From assembly GCA_038239345.1 (NCBI GenBank), contig JBBSEX010000046.1, positions 1 to 21,833 of the forward strand: 21,833 nt of DNA, read 5' to 3'. The notes under the pieces were generated by a model that was not told where the DNA came from, made no database searches, and worked only from the letters and a program-made list of their open reading frames with translations. Positions 15,675 through 21,833 of this stretch are shown here, in pieces. The stretch is from JBBSEX01 sp038239345. GTDB taxonomy: Bacteria; Acidobacteriota; Terriglobia; Bryobacterales; Bryobacteraceae. The position numbers and the translations under genes were made by a program. Each line of letters starts with the position of its first letter. The stretch's first letter is position 1.

Positions 15675-15856
15675 TTGCCATCGAGAAACGTCTCTATGCC
15701 TGCGACCGCCTCAATTCGCTGCGAGCCAGGATCGAGCCGAACGGTCTTGCTCGGAGCCGCCGGGGTGGCGGCCGGCCGAGGGTATGAGGGTGTCTTTTGA
15801 TCCTGCTTAAGCGGGACCATGCGCCGCAACCCTCCTTTTGATCCGAACTGTCCCAT
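15671..15856 (-). CDS. Small peptide, candidate RiPP precursor for the radical SAM enzyme
   Basis: Predicted 61-aa peptide. The ATG at 15856 has GGAG six bases upstream; a TTG two codons earlier is less likely. The sequence has a Gly/Arg/Lys N-terminus (MGQFGSKGGLRRMVPLK), a Pro/Ala middle (PSYPRPAATPAAPSK) and a C-terminus ending GIETFLDGK. It has no cysteine, no signal peptide and no TM segment. Its stop overlaps the GTG of the radical SAM gene (GTGA). A small, coupled gene directly before a SPASM-like radical SAM enzyme is the usual arrangement for a precursor. The F-L-D near the C-terminus fits the aromatic-x-Asp/Asn pattern used by cyclophane-forming enzymes, but that is speculation. It could instead be a small accessory protein. 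Confidence 0.7.
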   Translation of the reverse strand: MGQFGSKGGLRRMVPLKQDQKTPSYPRPAATPAAPSKTVRLDPGSQRIEAVAGIETFLDGK

Positions 15857-15956
15857 ATGCAACTCCGAAAGGCGAATCTCTTCTCCTATTGTCCCAGACG
15901 CCAGCGTACCATCGCGAGTTGCAAAGCATGTTTTCGCCGTTTTTCGCGAGGCTGCG

Positions 15957-16793
15957 TCAAAAGGGGAATTGGCGTGTTGTTAAGGGTTTGAGAGGGACCT
16001 CAGCCGGATGAAACGACACGGAAGACTCGATCAGCTTTTTTGTGTACGAATGGGTTGGCGACCGGAAGAGTTGATCCGAGGTATCTGTTTCAACGATTTC
16101 CCCTTGGTACATAACAGAGACGCGGTCGCAAATTGACCCCACGATGCCAAGGTCGTGCGAGACGAACAAAACCGACATGCCGTATTCGTCTTTCAATTTC
16201 AGAATTAGCCGGATAATCTCAGCCTGGATGGTGACATCCAACGAAGTAGTGGGCTCATCAGCAATAAGGAGTGCGGGTCTGCTCGACAGGGCCATGGCAA
16301 TCAAAACCCGCTGGCACATTCCGCCGCTACATTCGAAAGGATAAAGCCCCATAACCCTTTCAGGATCTGCGATTTGGACCTTTTGCAAAAGCTCCAGTGC
16401 TGTCGAGACCGCAGTCGATTTGGACACGCCGTGGTGATAACGGATGAGGGAGGACAGATGCGCACCCACAGTGCGCACAGGATTCAGACTAGCTTGCGGG
16501 TTCTGGAAAATCATCGAGATCTCTTTCCCACGAACTTCTCTCATCCGCGCTTCGGTCACCTGAGTAAGATCTTCGCCTTGCCAAAAGATCTGACCTAGTG
16601 TGATTCGGCCATTCGGCGGGAGTATCCGAATTAGCGATTTGACGAAGACGGTCTTTCCCGAACCGGATTCGCCGACCAGTCCATGAATTTCGCCAGGGTA
16701 CAAATCAAGTGAAACGTTCTTGACCGCGACCAAGCGTTTAGCACCCGTAAATTCCGTACGTAGGCTCTGAACTTTGAGCAGAGGCCCATTCAT
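15957..16793 (-). CDS. Dipeptide/oligopeptide ABC transporter ATPase, DppD/OppD type
   Basis: Predicted 278-aa cytosolic ATPase that would power the importer. Walker A GESGSGKT is at 41-48, Q-loop Q97 in FQNPQASLNP, signature ECSGGMCQR around 154-162, Walker B LLIADEP at 175-181 and switch H213 in VSHDLG. The signature has Cys where Leu is usual (LSGG) and CQR for RQR. The protein stops soon after THSYTKKL, so it lacks most of the C-terminal oligopeptide-transporter extension with its cysteines seen in about 320-aa relatives. I chose the ATG at 16793; a GTG at 16862 would add 23 unrelated residues. It is the only ATPase visible here, although these importers normally use two. It is the first well-supported gene of the operon, 100 bases before the small peptide. 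Confidence 0.9.
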   Translation of the reverse strand: MNGPLLKVQSLRTEFTGAKRLVAVKNVSLDLYPGEIHGLVGESGSGKTVFVKSLIRILPPNGRITLGQIFWQGEDLTQVTEARMREVRGKEISMIFQNPQASLNPVRTVGAHLSSLIRYHHGVSKSTAVSTALELLQKVQIADPERVMGLYPFECSGGMCQRVLIAMALSSRPALLIADEPTTSLDVTIQAEIIRLILKLKDEYGMSVLFVSHDLGIVGSICDRVSVMYQGEIVETDTSDQLFRSPTHSYTKKLIESSVSFHPAEVPLKPLTTRQFPF

Positions 16794-16990
16794 ATTTGTA
16801 AAGCCTCGTGCAGGTCCTTCGGCCCGGACCTTCGCTGGCCTTCTGCAGAGTGGACACGCCACTTCCCGACCATCGTGGACTCCTTAAAGGGGCTTTGAAT
16901 GCTTCCATCGCCATGACATCCAGCACAAGCGGCCATTATGATGGAGTTTATTTCGCAACCGTTGCCCGGCATCATTTCGGCAGTTTTCAT
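16790..16990 (-). CDS. Possible small protein with a CAGCH motif, overlapping the ATPase start
   Basis: A 66-residue frame (ATG at 16990, or GTG at 16993) ends in TGA that overlaps the ATPase ATG as ATGA, the same linkage style used elsewhere in this operon. It contains CAGCHGDG at about residues 36-43, which matches the CxxCH haem-attachment motif, but there is no Sec signal peptide. No good ribosome site is visible. It may be chance, a fragment of a cytochrome gene, or a second small peptide. Without it, the 254 bases between the ATPase and the recombinase remnant hold no gene that I can support. Confidence 0.3.
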   Translation of the reverse strand: MKTAEMMPGNGCEINSIIMAACAGCHGDGSIQSPFKESTMVGKWRVHSAEGQRRSGPKDLHEALQI

Positions 16991-17047
16991 CACCTGAACA
17001 TCCGAATACGTCGTTTACTGCCACTTTCCGAGTCCGCTGGAGACTCG

Positions 17048-17327
17048 TTAATCGCCAAGGCCCAGCCCATCGTTTACCGCTCGGCTAAGGTTTTGCTTAG
17101 TCCCGAGGTAGCGTTCGGTGGTTTGGATCGAAGCGTGGCCGAGCAGGAGCTGGATTTGTTCGAGATCGCCACCGGCCCCGCGGCACAGCTTCGCGCAGGT
17201 GCGGCGGAGGTCGTGTGGCCCCAGTTTTCCGGCATCGACCAGCCCACGCGCGTTCGCCTCCACAATGGTCCAGACCGCGCGTTCATCGACGCCTTGTCCC
17301 CAGACCGCGTCGCCTTTGTTGATCGCT
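17048..17327 (-). pseudogene. Tyrosine recombinase, C-terminal remnant cut by the TniA transposon end
   Basis: About 93 residues of a phage-integrase-family protein, with no start and no N-terminal part. It keeps the second half of the active site: HDLRR (His and Arg), LLLGHASIQTTERYLG (His and nucleophile Tyr), then a short tail to the TAA at 17048. The first catalytic Arg and Lys are missing. Homology stops at about 17327-17338, where a candidate transposon end (TGT at 17328) begins and an in-frame TAA appears on the transposon side. This is best read as an integrase gene split by insertion. It is not a copy of the complete recombinase at 20621-21508, which differs in sequence. Confidence 0.75.
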
Positions 17328-17341
17328 TGTGAATTCTCTTA

Positions 17342-17429
17342 ATTGCTGCGACTCGCGTCACTAAGAATCAATCAGTTCAACTTCCTCTTCACCTATCATT
17401 CCTGCGACTAGCACCATTATTGTTGCGAC
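17342..17429 (+). repeat. Three ATTNYTGCGAC repeats at the transposon left end
   Basis: ATTGCTGCGAC (17342-17352), ATTCCTGCGAC (17398-17408) and ATTGTTGCGAC (17419-17429) lie in direct orientation between the presumed terminus and the tniA start. Start-to-start spacings are 56 and 21 bases. TniA- and TnsB-class transposases bind such repeated sites near their ends, so these are likely binding sites; they may also let the transposase repress its own promoter. Confidence 0.65.
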
Positions 17430-17460
17430 CGGCTAATTCTTTTTGTTATTCTGGGCGGCC

Positions 17461-19134
17461 ATGTTGCAGCCTGTCTCCCGCACCCCGCCGGACCTGAACC
17501 ACGTCTCTGAAGAGACCTGGAGTAAAGCCCGCAAGCGGTTTGCGGCCGTCCAGCCGCTCCTCGCAGAGACACCGGTTTCCAAAGAAGCTGCGAAGGGGTT
17601 TGCCCAGGCAGCAGGAGTTCACGTTTCCACTCTGTACCGGTGGCTTGAAGCGTATCGAACCACCGGACAGCTTACGGCCCTTCTGCCCGAGAAATCCGGC
17701 GTACGGACTGGGCATAAACGTCTCGCAGAAAACGTTGAGCAAATCGTCGCGGCGGTTATCGAACAGATCTATCTCACGCGCCAGCGGCCCTCCATTCAAA
17801 AGGCGGTCACTGAGATCCTTGCTCGCTGCCGCGCCGACGGTATTGAAGCGCCTCATCCAAATACGATCCGGCGCCGCATTGCGCGGATACCCGAACAGGT
17901 GGAGACCAAACGCCGCCATGGAAGCAGGGCCGCGCGCGCCTATGCACCAATCGAAGGGAGCTTCCCCATTCCGGAAGCCGCGCTTGGCGCGGTTCAGATC
18001 GATCACACGAAAGTGGATATCATCCTCGTGGATGACATCTCTCGCCAGCCAGTTGGCCGGCCCTGGATCACAGTAGCGATCGACCTGTTCAGCCGCATGA
18101 TCGCGGGTTTCTATGTATCCTTGGATCCGCCGGGAGCAATGTCAACGGGCTTGTGCATTGCGCATGCCATGCTGCCCAAGAATATCCGGTTGGCGAAATA
18201 TGGAATTAAAACTTCCTGGCCGATCTGCGGGCGCATTCAGATGTTGCACCTCGACAACGCCAAAGAATTCCACGGGACGATGCTCGACAGAGCTTGTCAG
18301 AACTATGGCATCGAGCTCCAGTGGCGACCGGTGAAGAAGCCGTGGTACGGCGGCCATATCGAGCGCTGGATGGGAACATTCGCCCAGGAATTACAGAGCC
18401 TGCCGGGAGCCACGTTCTCGAACCCCGCCGAGCGCGGCGACTACGATTCAGAGGAACAAGCGGCATTGACGTTGACCGAGTTCGAAAGATGGCTGGCGAC
18501 GTTCATCACCGAGGTCTACCATCAGCGGGTACACAGCGCATTGGGAGTCTCGCCCATTCAGAAATATGAATCGAGCGGCCCCACAAACGTTGGCTGGAAA
18601 GTGGATGAGCGGCGGCTGAGGCTGGACTTCATGCCTTATCTGGAGCGAACCGTGCAGCCCTACGGCATCCTGATCGATCAGATTGCCTATTACACGGATG
18701 TTTTGCGCTCGTGGGTGAACGCTGCGGACAGCGAGGATCCGGCGCGGAAGCGCAAGTTCACGGTGCGGCGCGATCCGCGCGACATCAGCGTGGTCCACTT
18801 CTGGGATCCCGAAGCCGAAGAATACTTCCGTATCCCGTATCGCGATACCACGCACCCCGCGATCAGCGTATGGGAGCTCAAGGAAATTCGCCGGCAGCTT
18901 CAACAACAGGGCCGCGAGTCGATCAATGAAGACCTGATCTTCTCGGCCTATGCTCGCATGCGCGAGATCGCCGATACCGCCCGGCGGACGACCAAAGCGG
19001 CGCGCCGCAATGCTCAAAGACGTCTGGACCATTCCGGTGTTGAGATCGCTACGCCCGCGGAATCCGGCAGCGAGGCCGACGATCTGATGACGGACCTGGC
19101 GCAAATCGAACCATTTGAAATAGAGGAGCTGTGA
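17461..19134 (+). CDS. tniA: TniA-type DDE transposase (Mu/TnsB-like)
   Basis: Predicted 557-aa transposase that cuts and joins the transposon ends. An N-terminal helix-turn-helix (STLYRWLEAYRTTGQLTALLP, about 56-75) and a further DNA-binding region precede an integrase-like core. The catalytic triad is visible: D181 in VQIDHTKVD, D265 in LHLDNAKEF and E301 in GGHIERWMGT. A Mu-type C-terminal beta-barrel region follows, and the acidic tail ends FEIEEL, which may contact TniB. I chose the ATG at 17461; a TTG at 17443 would add six residues. The stop overlaps the tniB ATG (TGATG). It is full length for the family and appears intact. Confidence 0.95.
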   Translation: MLQPVSRTPPDLNHVSEETWSKARKRFAAVQPLLAETPVSKEAAKGFAQAAGVHVSTLYRWLEAYRTTGQLTALLPEKSGVRTGHKRLAENVEQIVAAVIEQIYLTRQRPSIQKAVTEILARCRADGIEAPHPNTIRRRIARIPEQVETKRRHGSRAARAYAPIEGSFPIPEAALGAVQIDHTKVDIILVDDISRQPVGRPWITVAIDLFSRMIAGFYVSLDPPGAMSTGLCIAHAMLPKNIRLAKYGIKTSWPICGRIQMLHLDNAKEFHGTMLDRACQNYGIELQWRPVKKPWYGGHIERWMGTFAQELQSLPGATFSNPAERGDYDSEEQAALTLTEFERWLATFITEVYHQRVHSALGVSPIQKYESSGPTNVGWKVDERRLRLDFMPYLERTVQPYGILIDQIAYYTDVLRSWVNAADSEDPARKRKFTVRRDPRDISVVHFWDPEAEEYFRIPYRDTTHPAISVWELKEIRRQLQQQGRESINEDLIFSAYARMREIADTARRTTKAARRNAQRRLDHSGVEIATPAESGSEADDLMTDLAQIEPFEIEEL

Positions 19135-20033
19135 TGAGCGATTTTGCCCATCTCGATGCAGGAGTGCGAGAGCTGGCGGCATTGTCTGCCGGAGAGCGAA
19201 TTCGGAGATTGCGCCAGCCACACTGGATCGGCTACACGCAATCGAAACGCATCCTCGATCGGTTGGAGGATCTGCTTCAATATCCACGCACTCACCGCAT
19301 GCCCAACCTGCTGATCGTGGGGGAAACCAATAACGGAAAGACGGTGGTTGTCAGCCGCTTCCAGCGGTTCCATGCCGCCGCCGACAATCCCGGCGGCGAT
19401 CACGCCATCGTGCCGGTGTTGCTCATTCAGGCTCCCCCAGTGCCCGATGAGAATCGATTTTACGGCGCAATCCTGGAAGCTCTCGCCGCGCCGTACAAAC
19501 CTCGCGGTTCCGTGGCGGAAAAACAAATGCAGGTTCTACACCTGTTACGGACCGTTCAATTGCGGCTGCTGATTATCGACGAGGTTCATCATATTCTGGC
19601 CGGACACATCGCGAAACAACGGCAGTTTTTGAATGTACTGAAGCATTTGGGAAACGAGTTGCAGATTCCGCTGGTGGGCGTCGGGACCATGGACGCGGTA
19701 CGCGCCATTCAGACCGATCCGCAGATGGCGAACCGGTTCGAACCGGTCGCGCTGCCGCGCTGGGAGATGAACCGCGATTTTCAAACGTTGCTCGCAAGTT
19801 TTGAACGCATCCTGCCGTTGCGGCAGCCGTCGCGATTGGCGGAACCGGCGCTGGCCGCCAGCCTTCTGGCGCTCAGCGAGGGAACGATCGGCGAGTTGTC
19901 GGCATTGCTCGTCGCCTCCGCTGCGTGCGCCATTCGTAGCGGAGCCGAACGCATCGACGAGGATGTTCTGAGAAAAACCGGCTGGGCGCCGCCTTCTGTC
20001 CGTCGGCGGCAGATCGAAAAGCTCGTGGGATGA
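19134..20033 (+). CDS. tniB: TniB-type AAA+ transposition ATPase
   Basis: Predicted 299-aa ATP-dependent regulator that would form filaments on target DNA and recruit or activate TniA. Walker A is GETNNGKT (63-70) and Walker B LLIIDE (145-150), followed by VHHILAGHIAKQRQFLNVLKHLGNELQIP, a stretch characteristic of TniB/TnsC, and a sensor-type region (VGVGTMDAV). The ATG at 19134 follows GAGGAG by five bases and overlaps the tniA stop. The frame ends in ATGA overlap with tniQ. The gene appears intact. Confidence 0.94.
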   Translation: MSDFAHLDAGVRELAALSAGERIRRLRQPHWIGYTQSKRILDRLEDLLQYPRTHRMPNLLIVGETNNGKTVVVSRFQRFHAAADNPGGDHAIVPVLLIQAPPVPDENRFYGAILEALAAPYKPRGSVAEKQMQVLHLLRTVQLRLLIIDEVHHILAGHIAKQRQFLNVLKHLGNELQIPLVGVGTMDAVRAIQTDPQMANRFEPVALPRWEMNRDFQTLLASFERILPLRQPSRLAEPALAASLLALSEGTIGELSALLVASAACAIRSGAERIDEDVLRKTGWAPPSVRRRQIEKLVG

Positions 20034-21340
20034 GAGGGGAAGAGCGATCAGCGGTCCCATTGTGGCCGATCCATCCGAAGCCGTTCCCCGACGAACTGTT
20101 GTCTTCCTGGATGGTCCGCATCGCGCACGCTTACCGGATTCGCCCGGCGTCGTTCTGGAAACATCAGGCCGGGTCGGTCCATTTCCGGAAGGTGGACCTG
20201 ACCGCTGAAGACCGGCTGTTGCATTTGATTGGCTTGAAGACCGGGACACCGTTGGATCGGGTTGTCGCCACGACTCTTCGCGCCTATCGGGAATGCGGCG
20301 TGGACTGGCACGGCGGGCATGAGAACGTGATTCGCTTCTGTCCGGCGTGTTTAGAGGAGCGTCCCTGTTTTCGGAGGCGCTGGCGGCTGGATTTTTTCAC
20401 GGTGTGCGATGTGCATGAATTCTTCTTCCATAATCGGTGCCCGAGCTGCCGCGGCCTGGTGCGCATGGAGCGGGTCCCGCCCGGTGCGGGATCGGTCGCA
20501 ATGTGCCATAACTGCGGGTTCGATCTACGCCGTGCGCCCCCAAAAGTGGTCCCATCGAAAGCCCGCGAGGTAGTATTGCTCCAAACCCGGCTGCTCCGGT
20601 TATTGGATGCGGGCCAAGCTTTACAGCGGGAGGAAACGGCTGGAACTGTCGTTCGGACGGGCATGCAGGTAGCGGCCGGTCGTCGTGATGCTGGCATGGC
20701 CGAGGGTAGCCTGCACCAGGTGAATGGGCGCGCCGCGGTCGAGGGCATGGGAGGCGTGCGCATGGCGAAACCAGTGCGGCGAAACGGGGACTTCAATGCC
20801 GGCGCGATCAGCCGCCTTGCGAACGACCCGCAGGACAGCCAGAGGCCGGAGCCGACCGCCGTTTTTGGCCTTACGCGATTCGAACACGGGATCGGCGGGA
20901 CTCTCGTCCGTCCGCAAACCGCCCACCAGTTTCCACACGGAGGCGGGTATCTGAACGGCGCGGGTGAGGCCGCCCTTTCCGAACACGGTAATCTGGCCGC
21001 CGTCTCCGTTAGGTTGCAAGTCCCTCCAGGAGAGCCCGCACAGTTCGCTGACCCGCACGCCGGAAGCATAGAGCAGCGTGAGGATAGCGCGATTGCGGAG
21101 ATTCGGCTCCAGGCTCAGGACGCGATGCAGATCCGCTTCGGAGAGGATGCGCTCGGCGAGCCGGTTGCGAATGGCGGGCAGCCGCAACGCGCGGCCCACG
21201 TCGAAAGGCAGATAGCCGATCCGGTGCCCGAATGCCAGGAGGGATTTGAGGGCCGAGAGGGTACGGTATCGGCTGGACGGTGCGAGATCGCCCAACCCAC
21301 CCGCGAATTGCTGCAGATCGGCCAGGGTGACCTGGCATAG
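20030..21340 (+). CDS. tniQ: TniQ-like zinc-finger targeting protein with an anomalous antisense C-terminus
   Basis: The frame encodes 436 residues, but only about the first 197 look like TniQ, the adaptor that links target recognition to the transposase. The N-terminus (PFPDELLSSWMVRIAHAY) is the family signature. Zinc ligands follow in pairs: C104/C107 (FCPAC), C126/H129, C137/C140 (CPSC) and C159/C162 (CHNC). From codon 198 onward the frame is exactly antisense to the complete recombinase gene, whose stop is at 20621, and the translation becomes Gly/Ala/Arg-rich without family features. Either a short TniQ was left without a stop codon or its original C-terminus was lost when the recombinase gene arrived. 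Naturally short TniQ proteins are known in some Tn7-like elements. Confidence 0.7.
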   Translation: MRGEERSAVPLWPIHPKPFPDELLSSWMVRIAHAYRIRPASFWKHQAGSVHFRKVDLTAEDRLLHLIGLKTGTPLDRVVATTLRAYRECGVDWHGGHENVIRFCPACLEERPCFRRRWRLDFFTVCDVHEFFFHNRCPSCRGLVRMERVPPGAGSVAMCHNCGFDLRRAPPKVVPSKAREVVLLQTRLLRLLDAGQALQREETAGTVVRTGMQVAAGRRDAGMAEGSLHQVNGRAAVEGMGGVRMAKPVRRNGDFNAGAISRLANDPQDSQRPEPTAVFGLTRFEHGIGGTLVRPQTAHQFPHGGGYLNGAGEAALSEHGNLAAVSVRLQVPPGEPAQFADPHAGSIEQREDSAIAEIRLQAQDAMQIRFGEDALGEPVANGGQPQRAAHVERQIADPVPECQEGFEGREGTVSAGRCEIAQPTRELLQIGQGDLA

Positions 21341-21508
21341 CGGCTTCCCTGCCCTCAACCGGAACCGCTCGATGTCGGCGCGATAGGCGCGTTGGGTGTG
21401 GAGAGAACGGCCGTGGAGCCAGATTTCGAGGAGCTGATTATCGGAGCTGGCACGGGGCGTGTCCGGGAGGCTCTCCGAACGCCGGGAAACCGCGATTTCG
21501 GTGCTCAT
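20621..21508 (-). CDS. Complete tyrosine recombinase (XerC/D-like integrase)
   Basis: Predicted 295-aa site-specific recombinase. The N-terminal SAM-like core-binding domain (SLHTQRAYRADIERF, about 35-49) is followed by a catalytic domain with all six residues: R152 in ASGVRVSELCGL, K178 in VFGKGG, H245 and R248 in SPHWFRHAHASH, H271 in LGHASITTT and the nucleophile Y280 in GRYLHARP. I chose the ATG at 21508; a TTG at 21517 would add three residues. It lies convergent with and antisense to the tniQ reading frame. In this position it may resolve cointegrates made by the TniA transposase, a job done by a serine resolvase in Tn402/Tn5053. Substrate sites are not identified. Confidence 0.92.
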   Translation of the reverse strand: MSTEIAVSRRSESLPDTPRASSDNQLLEIWLHGRSLHTQRAYRADIERFRLRAGKPLCQVTLADLQQFAGGLGDLAPSSRYRTLSALKSLLAFGHRIGYLPFDVGRALRLPAIRNRLAERILSEADLHRVLSLEPNLRNRAILTLLYASGVRVSELCGLSWRDLQPNGDGGQITVFGKGGLTRAVQIPASVWKLVGGLRTDESPADPVFESRKAKNGGRLRPLAVLRVVRKAADRAGIEVPVSPHWFRHAHASHALDRGAPIHLVQATLGHASITTTGRYLHARPNDSSSRFLPL

Positions 21509-21603
21509 GGCGCCCAAGATAGCACGAAAGCAGGATAATCGTCCTTATCGATCTTTGGAGCGAGTTGCATATTGCGCAGGTGCGTACTAACATAGACGAC
21601 TAG

Positions 21604-21833
21604 GTGCCCGCCAAACCTGTTTGGTTCATCCGTCTGGACCGCGTTCTCAAGGAGTTGCGCGCCTCGCCCCGCCCTTTCGTCGACCGCGCGACCGTCGAAT
21701 TTCTGCTCGGGGTGGGACGCCGCCGCGCACAGCAGATCATGGCGCCCTGCATTACCGACCGCGTCGGGACGAACGGTTTAGCCGATCGCGATGCGCTGAT
21801 CGACCGTCTGCAACGGCTGGCCGAAGGCGACGA
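21604..21833 (+). CDS. Hypothetical protein, N-terminal part only
   Basis: A frame open from just after a TAG (21601-21603) to the end of the window gives 76 complete codons. With GTG at 21604 it starts VPAKPVWFIRLDRVLKELRA and continues into FVDRATVEFLLGVGRRRAQQIM, which has the look of a helix-turn-helix. Codon pattern (G/C in third positions) matches the tni genes. The family is not recognised and there is no clear ribosome site, so the start is uncertain. It could be a cargo or accessory DNA-binding gene of the transposon, or host DNA beyond the right end. Confidence 0.5.
   Translation, partial: MPAKPVWFIRLDRVLKELRASPRPFVDRATVEFLLGVGRRRAQQIMAPCITDRVGTNGLADRDALIDRLQRLAEGD

Larger units (their letters stand above)
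17328..21833 (+). mobile_element. TniA/TniB/TniQ-type transposon (left end and core; right end not seen)
   Basis: Three overlapping plus-strand genes encode the DDE transposase, the AAA+ partner and the zinc-finger targeting protein of the Tn402/Tn5053 and Tn7-like superfamily, followed by a minus-strand tyrosine recombinase. A candidate left terminus starts TGTGAATTCTC at 17328, at the point where the neighbouring integrase gene is broken, and is followed by three short repeats typical of transposase-binding arrays. I did not find the inverted copy on the right, so the element probably continues past the window. No cas genes or CRISPR repeats are present, so this is not evidence for a CRISPR-associated transposon. 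Confidence 0.75.

Noticed and set aside
16794..17047. Promoter for the peptide operon
   Set aside because: A CATAAT hexamer at 16935-16940 (minus strand) has no acceptable -35 partner at 15-19 bases, so I do not call one.
18448..19287. 279-codon minus-strand frame
   Set aside because: Antisense to tniA and tniB, which carry the catalytic motifs.
20284..21069. 261-codon minus-strand frame
   Set aside because: A shadow of tniQ and the recombinase in another frame, rich in Ser/Arg/Pro with no motif.
17328..21833. CRISPR-associated transposon
   Set aside because: A short-looking TniQ and the TniA/TniB pair invite this idea, but there is no Cas12k, Cascade gene, CRISPR repeat or guide-like array in the window.

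Overview
This is an accessory, mobile-element-bounded stretch of a soil- or sediment-type bacterial chromosome with moderately high GC. I cannot name the host. Two predicted lipoproteins and the mix of a Tn3-family end with a TniA/TniB/TniQ transposon suggest a Gram-negative-type genome; Acidobacteriota is a guess, not shown by the sequence. I see no rRNA, tRNA or CRISPR array.

Layout. (1) 1-363: the C-terminal end of a Tn3-family transposase and its complete 38-bp terminal inverted repeat. (2) 426-10045: a six-gene cassette that I do not recognise as any named system. A minus-strand operon of five overlapping or tightly spaced genes starts from a good sigma70-like promoter at about 10118-10145. 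It encodes a 906-aa protein (possibly a very divergent histidine-kinase-like sensor), a 198-aa alpha/beta receiver-like protein, a receiver protein with a C-terminal HEPN-type Rx4H motif, a four-TM membrane protein and a VWA-type lipoprotein. A convergent plus-strand gene (426-2435) encodes a paralogue of the receiver protein. The two paralogues share the same plan: a degenerate N-terminal receiver-like domain, then a receiver that keeps all phosphotransfer residues. I infer an envelope-linked phosphorelay with a possible RNase output, such as a stress or defence system.

(3) 10245-16793: a second minus-strand operon, joined by GTGA- and ATGA-type start/stop overlaps. In transcription order it encodes a Dpp/Opp-type ATPase, a 61-aa peptide, a radical SAM enzyme with an unusual CX3CX3C cluster motif, a peptide-binding lipoprotein, two permeases and a class I methyltransferase. 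It reads as a RiPP-like (ribosomally made, modified peptide) locus that carries an importer rather than an exporter. The binding protein is a circular permutation: its C-terminal lobe comes before its N-terminal lobe within one intact reading frame of normal length.

(4) 17048-21833: a TniA-TniB-TniQ transposon. Its left end appears to cut a tyrosine recombinase gene, leaving only the C-terminal catalytic part. The core carries its own complete tyrosine recombinase, encoded antisense to the 3' half of the tniQ reading frame. The right end is not visible. A partial gene runs off the window.

The two observations most worth follow-up are the receiver/HEPN/VWA cassette and the permuted binding protein in the radical SAM peptide locus.
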